The notes under the pieces: generated by a model
The model's database searches: none
What the model was told of the DNA's origin: nothing
What the model saw: only the letters and a program-made list of their open reading frames with translations
Assembly (NCBI RefSeq): GCF_020085105.1
Contig: NC_058042.1
Location: 17,964,001-18,028,000 of the forward strand
DNA length: 64,000 nucleotides
From: Siniperca chuatsi
Lineage: Eukaryota > Chordata > Actinopteri > Centrarchiformes > Sinipercidae
Reading direction: 5' to 3'
Shown here: in pieces, positions 26,701 to 40,308 of the stretch
Layout: every line of letters starts with the position of its first letter
Position numbering within the stretch: position 1 is the first letter of the stretch
Program-made: the position numbers and the translations under genes

Positions 26701-29700
26701 AAAAGAGGGCTCAAAGAAGGAAGCAGAGGACAAAGCAAGTTCCAGCAAATCAAGTGATAAGCGCGGTTCCACAGGGATGAAGTTAACTAACAAGTGGGTG
26801 ACAGAAAAAGTTGAAAAGTTAATCCTTTTATTGATTGAAAGCATTTTTAACCTTTTTGTTCTCCTTACATGTAGAACACAGCCATCTTACAAAAAAGAAG
26901 ACAAGAAATTGGATAAACTTTCAGAAAAGGACAAAGATTCATCCAAGAAACAGGAGGCCAGAAGTGGAAAATCTGAGTCTGTTTCATCTAACTCTGGACA
27001 AGATTCTTCAAAGAAAGATGACAGAAAGCATGGGCGTAGGTTTAATTCCTCTTCTCATTTCCAATTTATGAGAATCCAATTGAGTAAATCAGTAAGCATA
27101 TGTCTGTTATCTCTGATTATTCATGATTTATTTTTCTCTAGGGGCAAAGAGCCCAGGAAAGATGGTGGCGGTACATCATGCCAAAGGAGATTCTAATTTT
27201 GGCAAAATGAGACCTTTTAGAAGAGGAAGGTATTTTGATAAAGTAAGACCTTTTATTAGTATTTGATTCCATTGATTTATATTTTAAAATTATGTTTTAG
27301 ATTTGTCCTCGAGGATGTTAAATAAGAATCTGTTTTAATACTTTTTTTCAGCCCTTTGTCAACATGAATGTTCAAAGGCGGCCAAAATGGTTGATTCCTC
27401 CTGAAGAGGTAATAAAACCCTTGATACCATGGACATATTGCTTAGCATTTGCTTTTAACATGCTTCACCTACTAACTTTAATTTCCATTCACTATTATAG
27501 TTGGAGATGATGAAAGACAAACAACGACCTTTTACTCACAAGGGAGAAGAGAAAGACATCCTGCCTTTTGAGAAGATGAAGGAGCAGAGGATGCGTGAAC
27601 GGATGGCTCGTGTGGAGCGTGTTCGTAGAGCCGTAGAGTTGCGCAGGTAATCTGGAGCAGCACACAGTTCACACATGTAGTAGATTTAAAATTAAGAGGT
27701 GCATGTATGTTTCAGGAATCTCATGGGTCTTTGAAATCCTTGACAGTTTGTGAATTTGAGGAAAAATAATCAAGGCCTTGAAAGTTTTTGAAAATAAACA
27801 TGGGTCATTGAAAGTGCTTGAATTTATGTATTTAGTGCAAGAATAGAAATAGAAGTTCTTATATTTCTTTTGTACTTAATGTAACATCACTGTTACACAG
27901 CAGCACATTTGAGAAGTATTCACACATTCAAGCCTCTCTCCTTTTTAATTGTTGTCTGTGAGCTTATGTAAAGCCTGCCAGTTCTCATTATAAAAATTCT
28001 CAGTGTTACAGTAATTAACCGTGATCCGTACCTCAAACTATGCTGTGTTGGGTCCTTGAATTTGAGGGAATTGGGCTTGGAAAGTCATTGAAATTGATGT
28101 TTAAGAAGGTGTGGGGACCATGTTTATTTATTGTCCCAAAGTTCTAAGACAAAGGATGTCTGTTTTTGTTTGTTAATTTTTTTTTCATTTATTTTTATTT
28201 TTTAATTTATTTATTTTTTTTAGACGGCGTGAAATTGCAGAACGGGAACGTCGAGAGCGTGAGCGTGTCCGTCTGTTGCGGGAGCGTGAAGAACGGGAGA
28301 ACCTGCTCCGGGAGCGCCAGAGACTGGAGATGGAAAGACAAAAACTGGAAAGGGAGCGCTTGGAGAGGGAGAGGCTTGAGAGAGAGAGAATCCGTATAGA
28401 GCAGGTACAGTAAGCATGAACAAATTCACCTGCTTGTAAAAGGTAAACACCTTTCCACAGTCAAATCTTCAGGCTTCTCTGAAAACTGTCCATCTCAGGG
28501 ATTAATGATTATGTCAGTTGCAGTCCAGAATTTCAGGTGTGCAGCAGGAAAAAGGGGATAGACAGCTGTGTCCATGAGCAAATTGTTAGTCATTAACTGG
28601 CTTTTAATTTCCCACTTGTTTTTAAATGCATCCAAGTTGTCATATCCACATCTCTCATTAATTAATTATTTTTAATTAAAATTGCCTCTTTCAGGAACGC
28701 CGTAAAGAGGCAGAGCGCATGGCACGTGAACGTGAGGAGCTGCGGAGGCAGCAGGAGCATCTCCGTTATGAGCAAGAAAAGAGAAACAACCTCAAAAGAG
28801 GCCGTGAAGTGGAACATGGGTATAGACACTATTTTAATTTTTGTCCCTCAGCAGTTTTGTGGTGGTGTGATTAGAACCAAAAATTGTTGGACTTAAGTGG
28901 ACTCAATGTAAGGCAGTGGTTCACAAACTTATTATATTTTCAGCATTTTATTTGTTTGAGAAATGTTGCCTATGTAAGAAAACTATTGATCATCAGGGAA
29001 CCTTGGAGGAGGAACCAATTTAATTTCAAATATCTAACAGTCACACACACGTAGCCGCATGAATGGCTGTGATTTAAAAACAGTATGGTGCTGATTCACA
29101 ACGAGCACACACAACGAAGTGGTCAGTCCGAGTGTGACTTCCCTGGTAGCGAATTAACTTGTCTGTAAAGCACAGTATGTGTCTATGAACTGAAATTTGT
29201 CAGTATTTGGAGCTGATGAGTTGCCAGAAACAGTCTGGTAGTTTCATATGGGTTTATGGTTAATTGCAGTTACTTTTTCAAGATATTACTTTCTTTTCTT
29301 CTTGTCGTTCTTCCCATTCATTGCAGCCATATGGGGTTTGTTTTGCTGCTCAGTGGCCGTGAGGGGGTGTTTTACCTGGTGAAAATTGCATCAAACCATA
29401 ATCCTCTTTAGGCAAACATAATGTGTTTAAATAGAAAATATAAATAAACGATACTACAACACATCTTGAATGTTTTCAAATACCTGAGAAGTGATAACTG
29501 TAGGTGTTTCTATTGAAGCTCATGATTCATGAGGTATGTCTGGATTTAATGTTTCAGCCGGAGAGACGATCCCTATTGGAATGGCAACAAGAAGATGCAG
29601 TCTGAGTCTGATGGCCGTTTGAACCAAGGCTCCAACTACAACCGGCAGCAGAACCGCTTTTCCAACTTCACTCCTCGAGAGAGGGGTCGCTTTCCAGAGG

Positions 29701-32700
29701 CTGCTACCGAGCAGCCCAACGCGTATGACAGGTACATAGGAATTGAACTAGTCCATTGTGGCAACATTATCAGTCACAAGAAGCCTTTTTCACAGAAAAC
29801 ATTTTGATATGTCACAGTAGAAAGAGCATTTGAGTAAATAATAAAGAATAATGATGGCTGAATTCCATTTAGCTGCTTCAGTTTCAGGGTTCTCGTTCAA
29901 GTTGTAAAAGTATCGATACCTTGATACTTTTTCTATACCACGTGTTTAAAATGATATGATCTCCATTAATTATACATTAGATAGTATCAAATACTGAAGC
30001 TATAAAAAAAAAAACAAAACGGAGCTACAATCTTTAGACGCCGTTCGTCACGACCCAGTTTGGAGAAGCAGACAGGAGTACCAGCATGGAAGCTAAGCAC
30101 TGCACTGCTGTGGACCTGGGCAGCAACAAAACGTATTTTAGCCACGTAAAAAAGGCCCACCTAAAAAAAAAAAAAAAAAGAAAAATCAATATCAGCTTAA
30201 GTGTACGCTACTTTTAGAATATTTTCACGGCCATACCTTGCTTTCCGGTGGGAAACTGACACCTTATATCACTTTCTCCAAAGTCACTCTCAGACTCCTT
30301 TGACAAAACCAGAAATTTTATGTCTCAAAACAAGGGAGTTGCTGGTCTACCGCTGCCTTGACCTGCAGCAAGGCAGTTTGGATCCGAACTAATATGTTAA
30401 AACACCAAAGTCATAAAATAACACAAACAAACAAACCGAGCGAGGCAGCGGTGGACCAGCAACTCCTGTGTTCTGCGACGTAAAATTACTGTTTTTGTCA
30501 GTGGGGTCTGGTGACTTTGAAGAGAGCATTTGATGGCAAGGTAAAGCGGGGAAAATATTCTAAATATAGCATACACTTAAAGTGATATTGATTTTTATTT
30601 TAGGTGGCTAAAATATGTTTTGTTGCTGCCCAGGTCCACAGCAGTGCATTGCTTAGCTTCCGTGCTGGTCCTGTCTGCTTCTCCAAACTGGGGCGTGCCG
30701 ACAGCCATCTATTGTAGGTATTTATACTGTGGAAACTGTACTGTTTACCAGTAAAGCAACAAGCAATAATAACGACAAAAAGAATGTGTAGGCTATTAAC
30801 ATTAGCTATTAACACTACTATTAACATTATTACAAATGTGTTTGTATGTGTTCAGTGACTTTTTCTGTACCAGCACCAGTGTGCAGGTTGTTAATAAATA
30901 AAATAATTACTATTTTCTGTTCATGGGACTTTTTTTCCTTTTTGCCGGGGTATCGAAAGGGGTGTCGTATCTTTTTTTTTTTTTCTTTCTTCTTTTTTTT
31001 TTAATACTAGTATTGTATCGAAGTTTCAAATTCAGATATTGTGACAACCTTAAGTCCTGGTATTGTTCATGCTGGCTCACTGTCACACCGTGCCATGACC
31101 TACTTGGGCTCTTGAATAGAACAGAGCCATTGTTTATATTATTGGTAACATCTACAATAACAAGTCAAAATTCTGCTGTGGGCCTGGGTTTGAATCCTGC
31201 CAGTGCCCTTTGCTGCCTGTCATCCCCTCTCTCTCTCCCCTGTCTTTCTCTACTGTGACTATCTAATGAAAAGCAGAAATGCGCTAAATTACCTAGAGTT
31301 TCTCAATTTGTTGCTGTACTATGTAAAAAGGTAACCTGTGTGGACCAAGAGGGTTATCAACTGCAAAAGAAAGCTTTTAGAATTTGTCAGAACAGACATA
31401 CAGTGAGCTTGTGGGCGGTGTATCTGTACTATTGCTTGTATTCTCCTCTTGTCCACAGTACTTATTCTCTGTGTTCCTGGCCTAACAGGTTAACTGTTTT
31501 TTGTTATTTTTAATAACTTGTTAATTCAACTTTTTGTGATGTGACTAATCCCGTTTTGATCTTTGTTTAGACGTAACCGGTTTGACGGTGAGCCAGAGGT
31601 AAAGAAGAGTCGCCCTGCTCCTCACAGAGAGGGCTCTGGCTTTGACCGCTACCCCAAGAACTTTGAAACTGTCCGCAGAGCTGAGCCACCTCCTCCTCCA
31701 CGCACCGAACTCCGGGACACCGACCGCAGGGACAGAGATGAGAGACGGCCTGTGCCCATGCATGATCGCCCTATGGGAGCCAGAGCTACATTGCCTGGCA
31801 TGTCGCACAACCGCTCACCCAGGGACGGAGGGCATGGATGGAAGAATGATGGTGGGATAAACTCCAACAAGGGGGATATACGGTAAAAAATAATGCAGTT
31901 TTTGAACAAGAAGCACTATCAGTAGACTGTGTTTCTTTTCCCCAATAAGTGAAATTTCTTTTGTTTTAAATCTCTCGCCTGCAGTAATGCTGGGTTGAGC
32001 AGAGGACCTATGCGCATGCGTGCAGAGCGATCAGGCAGAGATGGCCCAGGCCCTACACTTAGAGGAGGCTCCTCGACCAGCCGTGGGAGGAGCAGCTTTA
32101 ATGATCGAGATGGAGGAAGACCTATGGTGATGAGTGATCAGGTCAGCTTACCTTCTGAATAAGAGTTAAAGTGCATTTCTTAGGTCCTTCTGTACTAACG
32201 GTACAGGATATTGACAGGTCATGCAAAAATGTTATTGTAAAATGTCTTAGTTATCTTCAGTCTTAAAATTCTATTAAAAACTCAGCTAGCGCCGAAACGA
32301 ATAATTGATCGACGATTAGTCAATCGAAAGAAAGGGAATAGACTTCAGTTTTCAATTGTTTGTCATTTATCAAACAAATTACAAACGTTCAGTGATTCCG
32401 GTCTCTTAATGTGAGGATTTGCTGGTTTGTTTGTTTTTTGTTTTTTTTTTAAATACATTTCTGGGTTTGAACTGTTAGTCAGACCAAACAAGCTGTTTGC
32501 TTTTTACAAATTCCCACAGCTCAACATGATGTCTTAATTTTTCACTTTTTTCTGACATTTCATACATTCAATTTATTAATACATGAATTAATTAATTAAA
32601 AAAACACAATGTGTTTGAAAATAATCTTTAGCACTTTAAGCTGTAGAAATGAAAATGATTTTCTTAATGTGCCAGTTTTATTGATTTAAATGTTACTCAA

Positions 32701-33218
32701 CTCTTGCAGACCTATAGTCTGCAAGATTACGTTTTTTCATGTTTAAAATTAGTCATTTGTACTATGTCGGTAGTTTTTAACAAAGTTTCAGTCTCACACA
32801 TACATTTTAATAATTCATAGAAGACTGGCTCCTGACTCCATCCCTCTTCTGTCTGCAGCCATTCAGCTCTGGCCGCCAGGTCGTGGTGGAACGTCACAGC
32901 AGGGAGCAGGGACTGAGGAAGGAGTGGCATGGTGGATCAAGCTCCCAGGAAAGGGGCTTCCCTGATAATCGCAGGATGGGAGAAACCCGGGGCAGCATGA
33001 TGGCTCCTTCCAGGTATACCAAACTTACAAACAAATGATGACAAAACTGTATAGTATGACCCCTATTCTCAGTTGTCGTAAACTTAAACTTTTTCTCTTT
33101 CTGCAGTCACTCTTCCTCTGGACTCAACCGAATTGTACAGATCACCAACAACTCGATTCCCAGTGGTGGCAACGTGGGTGGATTCAAGCCCTACAAAGGA
33201 ACGCAGCGGCAGTTCTAA
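20657..33218 (+). CDS. sltm: SLTM, SAFB-like transcription modulator (20 coding exons, about 1023 aa)
   Basis: SLTM is a nuclear SAFB-family protein with a DNA-binding SAP domain and an RNA-binding RRM; it acts as a transcriptional repressor. Coding exons: 20657-20791, 22031-22118, 22229-22284, 23308-23335, 24708-25392, 26028-26071, 26204-26307, 26436-26585, 26681-26781, 26875-27035, 27142-27242, 27352-27408, 27501-27646, 28224-28404, 28695-28819, 29558-29731, 31571-31882, 31985-32141, 32859-33013 and 33107-33218. All junctions are GT-AG and the sum is 3072 bp, in frame with the final TAA. Domain order: SAP (residues about 14-47), acidic region, RRM (about 355-430), Lys/Ser-rich region, long Arg/Glu coiled coil (about 590-715), Arg/Gly-rich tail. 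Exon 9 could instead end at 26793, adding four residues. Confidence 0.93.
22031..23335 (+). CDS. sltm: SLTM exons 2-4: end of SAP region and acidic linker
   Basis: Exons at 22031-22118, 22229-22284 and 23308-23335 encode [20 protein letters not shown] onward through [17 protein letters not shown] aligns with AIEEEGGD of human SLTM. Exon 4 is only 28 bp, a micro-exon whose skipping would shift the frame. The 1.37-kb intron after it (23336-24707) has no recognised repeat. Confidence 0.85.
22478..22680 (+). repeat. Suspected teleost interspersed repeat in SLTM intron 3
   Basis: The stretch AAAGCTGGGGTAAGTGATTC followed by ATGGATGCCCATTGCCAAGG and CTGGGCAATATGGTGGAATC resembles a sequence I recall as repeated in fish genomes. 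There is no second copy in this window to prove it. An 80-codon frame across it is not taken as a gene. Confidence 0.35.
24708..25392 (+). CDS. sltm: SLTM exon 5: acidic repeat region
   Basis: A 685-bp exon with acceptor CCCTCAG at 24701-24707 and donor GTTTGT at 25393. The first half is an imperfect tandem array of Glu/Ala/Pro/Asp units (AEAEPEVD type). The second half contains the conserved [17 protein letters not shown] and [21 protein letters not shown] blocks also found in human SLTM. The apparent coding frame upstream of 24708 and beyond 25392 is intron. Confidence 0.9.
24775..25020 (+). repeat. sltm: Coding minisatellite in SLTM exon 5
   Basis: Imperfect tandem units of about 24-30 bp built on GAGGCTGAGCCAGAGGTGGA repeat about nine times and encode (A/D)EAEPE(V/I/M)D. 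All changes keep the frame and acidity. Length variation between alleles is plausible. Confidence 0.85.
26028..26585 (+). CDS. sltm: SLTM exons 6-8: RRM domain
   Basis: Exons are 26028-26071, 26204-26307 and 26436-26585. The RRM is split between exons 7 and 8: RNP2 is IWVSGL (about residues 357-362) and RNP1 is KCYGLVTM (about 396-403). The block [17 protein letters not shown] matches SLTM/SAFB. A (TACA)n run sits about 35 bp before the exon 7 acceptor. Confidence 0.93.
26681..27242 (+). CDS. sltm: SLTM exons 9-11: Lys/Ser-rich linker
   Basis: Exons are 26681-26781 (or -26793), 26875-27035 and 27142-27242. The translation is charged and low-complexity ([20 protein letters not shown] and similar), then [16 protein letters not shown], which aligns with SKSPGHMVILDQTKGD of human SLTM. 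Two in-frame donors compete at exon 9, so either four extra residues or none are included. Confidence 0.8.
27352..27646 (+). CDS. sltm: SLTM exons 12-13: conserved [10 protein letters not shown] block
   Basis: Exons are 27352-27408 and 27501-27646. They encode [11 protein letters not shown] and then [20 protein letters not shown], the signature stretch that begins the Arg/Glu helix in SAFB-family proteins. Confidence 0.9.
27735..28120 (+). repeat. Interspersed repeat in SLTM intron 13
   Basis: Repeated CTTGAAA/CTTGAATTT modules (GGTCCTTGAATTTGAGGGAA, TTGGGCTTGGAAAGTCATTG) and an end reading GAAGGTGTGGGGACCA match a family I recall as abundant in fish. The boundaries are approximate. Confidence 0.5.
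28224..28819 (+). CDS. sltm: SLTM exons 14-15: Arg/Glu-rich coiled coil
   Basis: Exons are 28224-28404 and 28695-28819. They are almost entirely Arg/Glu ([38 protein letters not shown]), forming a long charged helix, and end [17 protein letters not shown]. This is the family's nuclear-speckle and protein-interaction segment. The exon composition (GAG/CGG-rich) is typical of this helix. Confidence 0.92.
29558..33218 (+). CDS. sltm: SLTM exons 16-20: Arg/Gly-rich C-terminus
   Basis: Exons are 29558-29731, 31571-31882, 31985-32141, 32859-33013 and 33107-33218. They encode [13 protein letters not shown], a long RS/RG/PPPP-rich region ([19 protein letters not shown]), [19 protein letters not shown], and the conserved end [16 protein letters not shown] ... 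[13 protein letters not shown] before TAA at 33216-33218. The 1.84-kb intron 29732-31570 carries a palindromic element and a SINE tail. Confidence 0.9.
30025..30717. mobile_element. Large imperfect palindrome (fold-back element) in SLTM intron 16
   Basis: The left arm (30025-30360) and the reverse complement of the right arm (30441-30717) agree over most of their length. Shared blocks include CAGTTTGGAGAAGCAGACAG, GCACTGCTGTGGACCTGGGC and GAGTTGCTGGTC(T/C)ACCGCTG. About 80 bp of unrelated sequence separates the arms. There is no coding capacity. It looks like a fold-back or long-TIR MITE. Confidence 0.85.
31170..31280 (+). mobile_element. tRNA-derived SINE tail
   Basis: A B-box-like GGGTTTGAATCCTGC (31186-31200) is followed by TTTGCTGCCTGTCATCCCCT and CTCTCTCTCCCCTGTCTTTC. 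The same tail, in reverse, is at 49141-49230 in this window. The tRNA head is mostly missing. Confidence 0.65.
32288..32445 (+). repeat. Teleost interspersed repeat in SLTM intron 18
   Basis: GCCGAAACGAATAATTGATC then GATTAGTCAATCG, CATTTATCAAACAAA and TGTGAGGATTTGCTGG match the well-known fish repeat built on ATTAATCGATTAGTCGA. Assigned from memory. Confidence 0.55.
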
Positions 33219-36200
33219 CTGCTACCAAGTTCTGCCACTTTAAAGCACCTGAAAATTTGAAGACTTTTCTGAACTCTTTATTTTTAGAATATCAACAGTT
33301 TTAGGTGGCACATTTGTAGCCATGAGGTTGATCACGCTATTTTATTTTATATAGACAAGTGTTTACCTCAGTGTAGGGTTTTCCTGACAGTTCTGCTGTT
33401 ACCATTAATACCCTGTGCACATGTTTTACTTATTTAGGACGATATTGTACAGCCCTAGGTCTTTGTAACAAGTTTTCAAGTGATGTTACCAACTTCTCCT
33501 CTAAAAGAGTGTTGTATGTAAATTTTCAATAGCCTAGTGTCACACTCAGTTTTCCTGTGTATTATATCTTATTTTAGTGTATTATAGAGCTCATAAAGTG
33601 AGAGGGATCATTCATTCATTTGGATGTTTCTCTGTGAGGAAACGGATGACATTTGTGTTTGTTTTTTGAAAAGTGATACTTGGTGTGGATGTCCTGTTTT
33701 TGTAAAGATTAGTTAGATTTGCTAAAACAATGTCAAAATGTAAACTAGCCTGCATTGTAGCAAAATAGCTCTCATAGGCTATGAGTTGAATTACGTACAG
33801 GGCCGTGTCTCTGAAATTAGATTTGACTCAAGTCTGTTAGTGCAGGGCATTCGATGGTTTCAGAGTCCCTGAAAGCACCATTTATATTTGCTCATTGTTA
33901 TTCCAATGATTCTGCAAATTTGATTACACCTGGCAGTCAAGTAATGGCTCTAATTCTGGCAATCTGGGTTTTTCAGTCATTTCACAGCCTGTAATCCGAC
34001 TTTGAAGACAATATGATTTTGTACATCACATGATATTGGGACAGGCTGTGTGCATCCTTGAACCATGTAATACAAGCAGGAAGTACTATACTGATGGCAG
34101 TATGTAGAAAGTTTGAGCTGGAAAAATGTGGTACACAGGATGAAATCTGCACTTTGATTAAAACTACAAAAGGTAGACATGTAAGTGGAGCAGACATTTT
34201 GTCAGCTGTGACCATCACTGTAAACTTACATATTGCCTTTTAAAGTAATTTCAGTTTATTTATTTTTTCATTTAATTTAAGAATTTAAAGGTTTTCTTTT
34301 TTTTTTTTTCTTTTCTTTTTTTTTTGGTCCTTATAGTTGGACCAAGACATCCAGGTCTTCGCTGCATGTACTTAGACTGTCACACACATTTTACCTATAC
34401 AACTGTCAGAATTGGTTGATAAAGCTTGATTAAACTACAGAAAACTGATAAAAGAACTACTTGTGTTGATTGTCTTAGTAGCCTCATTGTCTCCTCTAGT
34501 CATGGCCACATTAACCTATTAGGAGGCCCCAGGGTAAAAAAATTACCCCCCATCTCCCACCTTCTGTGCATTGTGTATGTACCCCGTTTCCTCCCAAGTT
34601 CCCATCCAATATCGTGCGCTCTGCCGTGCTTGTCTTCATTATTTGGCCAAAGAACCAAAAAAAACAGCCGGTGCTTCTGTACTGGACATATACTGCCAGG
34701 CTTGTGTGGCAGTTCGTCTGTGGTAATTTGACTAAACAGAACTTCAGGAATATATGTACCATGTGAGCACAATATAAAAAAACAATTACAGTCTAATAAC
34801 TAGAGGGCACCTTTTATAAGACGGTGCCACAAGTTTAGGTTACAATGCAGGGCCACTTGATATTGTACTTTAATTGTTCGTCAATTCCTCAAATTATCAA
34901 AAAACAACTTCTCCAGTACATAAAAGTAGCAGCCAGACTGTGGTGAGTAGTGGCAGTCACCCCTTGGAAAGCCTTCTGTCAGACCTGTGGATTGATTAGC
35001 ATATAAAAATGTATATCTTACTTCTAAAATGTAAATATATTCAGGAAATTATTTACAGATGTTTGATTGGATTTTGAAAGATATATAAAGTGCTTTATGC
35101 TGGTAATTAATGGCCCCCCAAAAAAACCTTAAATTGTCGAGAGAATCAATTGGCCATCTGTTAAGTCATTTATAGTCTATCAAAAACCTGCATAACCTTG
35201 TCCAAGACCCTCTTTTATCATATGTTGTTGAACGCCACTGGAAATTAAGCTCAGGGGTTTATATGAGCAACTATCTTCAAATCATTTTACAAAGTTTCAG
35301 GAGAATTAAAGTCAGAGCTTTGTCTGGGCCTCTCCAGCACTTGAGTTTAAACATCCTACATCCTGTCCTCTGTCACACAGCTCAGATAAGTAATGCACTG
35401 ACTTGTTACTGTGTCAGTGGTCCTTGAGTTATTGGTCTGCTTCCTTATTTGGTTCTTCAGTTTGTGTGCGTGGTCAGGTCTGTGTTTAGGTAAATCTAAA
35501 TGTTTTCTCTATGTCTTCACATTCCTTTTGTTCCTGTAACCCCCCCCCCCGCATCAAACTGCATCTACCTTTTCCTGGATCACATATCGCTAAATTCTAC
35601 ACACATTTCCTTGGACTTCCGACTGGCATTTGCAGCCATCTGTGGGGGACCCGAGACATACATTTAAAGTGACAATAGAACGAACTTCAGTTTTAGAGAC
35701 ATTTCAAGGACATTCAGATTCAGCTTGTAACTTATAATTCTGTTTAGGCTCTTGTATGTTGATCCTCTACAAAATAATGCAACTTTCATTTGACTTGTTC
35801 TGTTTCTGTCAAACTATAAAATAAGGGAGAAAGTCATCGTGCTGCCTCCTGTCACAGCAAAAAGACTTTTTCCTATTTAAATTGGTCCTTGTATGATAGG
35901 AGCAGAAATCGGATGCAGTGGATTTAACGTTGTACTAAGTCAATGACACTGATGTTTATGCTTAATACATTTCTTATTAGATTAATCTGATCAAACATAT
36001 ATCAGATTGTTTTCAAAGTGATTAGAGCTCATTACAAATGACAACAAGCCAACTACTGATCTTAGTCTTTTATTATCCTGGTACTTCTAATCAGGTTGAA
36101 TGTCCCTCGTCTATAAGGCAATTTGTTATATATATATATATCACCACGTACATTATGTGACTGTAATGTGAAAGGCTACATACATTATTTGGTCATTTAT

Positions 36201-38035
36201 GTAAATAGATGAACATTGAAATCAACACAAATGAGTAACCTCCCATATTCACAAACACCTTCCTTTTGCTTGTATGTTTCATGTGAAATATAAACATAAT
36301 GCGCCATACAGTGGAAATTATATTCTTGGGGTAATTAATAATAAAATTTTTACTCTGCCTAACTTTTCAGTTCACACTATACATGCACCACAACGTAAAA
36401 TCTGGGAGTTTGATATTGCATTAAAGAAAATGTCTCCCTTTAGATTGTTCAGCAGTCTGGATGTGTGTCTCATACAACAAGAATGAACATTTCCCTCTGC
36501 TACATAGATGACAACACTCAAGTCTTTTAAAGCAGCCTTTTCCTCTGTTTTGTTTGTAAAAGTTTGAGCATATTTGAAAAGTTGTGTAGTTAAATGATGG
36601 ACTCTGGACTGGAAAAAGAACTACCTGAATTAGAGGTGCACCTACACCATTTTTTTGCTGATTGGAGCGAGTACCAGTTTTGTCTACATATTTTCTTCTT
36701 TGTTGAAAAAACGCTTCTGCTAGACTATTCAAATGGCATCCATCTATCTGTTGTTGTAAATCATATCTTCCTCATCATCAATGAGCTGTGTGCTGGTACT
36801 CTGGCTTTTGTCTGGTATAGGTGTACCACTAACCTGAATATATCAAATTGCAGCAAGTTCTATTGACGTGGTACTATTTTTTAACAAATGTACTCGTCCA
36901 TTTTAAGTCAAAACATTTAAAGAGCCCTTTCATACTTTTACAAATCAATATTATTCAGCTGGCTTAAGCTACCGCTACCTGGTTGAGATCATTCTTTTGG
37001 CCATTATTCAGTTTTTAAAAGGTACCCAAAGAACAATAGCACTCTCGCACAATTTATGTTCTGTATAAAATGAGGTATGTTTCTCTTCTGTTAGTGCATA
37101 TCAATGTAACAGTGCAAAACCAATTACAACCACTATTTGTTCAATGACCACCTTGTCAAAACACTGATTTTACAGCATTTCCCCTGCAATCACTTTTACA
37201 AGGCCAACAAGAAACCACTTTGAGACATTTAACACACAACAACCTTCTGATCAATTCATCTTATGAACTAGGGTGAAATGAACACATTACAACAAAAATA
37301 TCAAATTCTGGTAATAATGACTAGGGATAGCAAGCTAATGCACAGTAGTAAATCTGAAATAATAATAATAAAAATGTGTGGCATGTGTCACTCTTTTCAC
37401 TCAGACAAACACCAACCAACATAACATTTTCCATATGAATTCAAACTGCCCTAAGTGAAGTTACATTTTTTTAAACTTCCACTGGAATGTTTAATCAGCA
37501 TGTTCACTCGATGGGCTGAGACATAAATGAGGTGAAACTCAGAAAAGACAGAACAAAAAAATAGTACAATATTGCCAAAAAGCCTCCCCTCTGCCTTCTT
37601 GCTTTCACCTTATGATTATATGTATTATTTATTTAAGCTGCATGGAGAAAGAAAACTTCTAAGGAGTCAATGAAAAGTGTACATGATTAAAAATGTTGCT
37701 TAACCCTGACCAAGGAGGTTTTTATTTTTTATCAGGTAGTCCAAGTTTACACGAGAAGAGCAGCTTAATTAATTGTTTTTTAGTGTTAAGTCCTTCAGAG
37801 TGTCAAAATAGTTGTTGTGTGTATACATACACAGATACTTAAAAGTTGTGACTGATAAAGTGACTACAGGCCGAGGAACTGTGCCAATACATAAAAGACA
37901 CTCGAGGATATGTCCCTTCAGAAAAAAGGCCTGAGAGTATTTCTGATGTTCATGTGAAAAATGCATGGATTGGCTCATTCTGGTAATACGCCCGTTTCCT
38001 TTTGTCCTATAAATTATGCTGAAATGTTGTAAGGC
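33219..38035 (+). other. SLTM 3' UTR and convergent intergenic DNA
   Basis: No coding gene is seen. The first poly(A)-like hexamers on the plus strand are ATTAAA at 34157-34162 and 34429-34434. The first AATAAA is at 36340-36345. The SLTM 3' end probably falls near 34.2-34.5 kb, but this is inference. Several open frames of 60-100 codons here are not protein-like. Confidence 0.55.
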
Positions 38036-40307
<2,272 letters not shown>

Positions 40308-40308
<1 letters not shown>

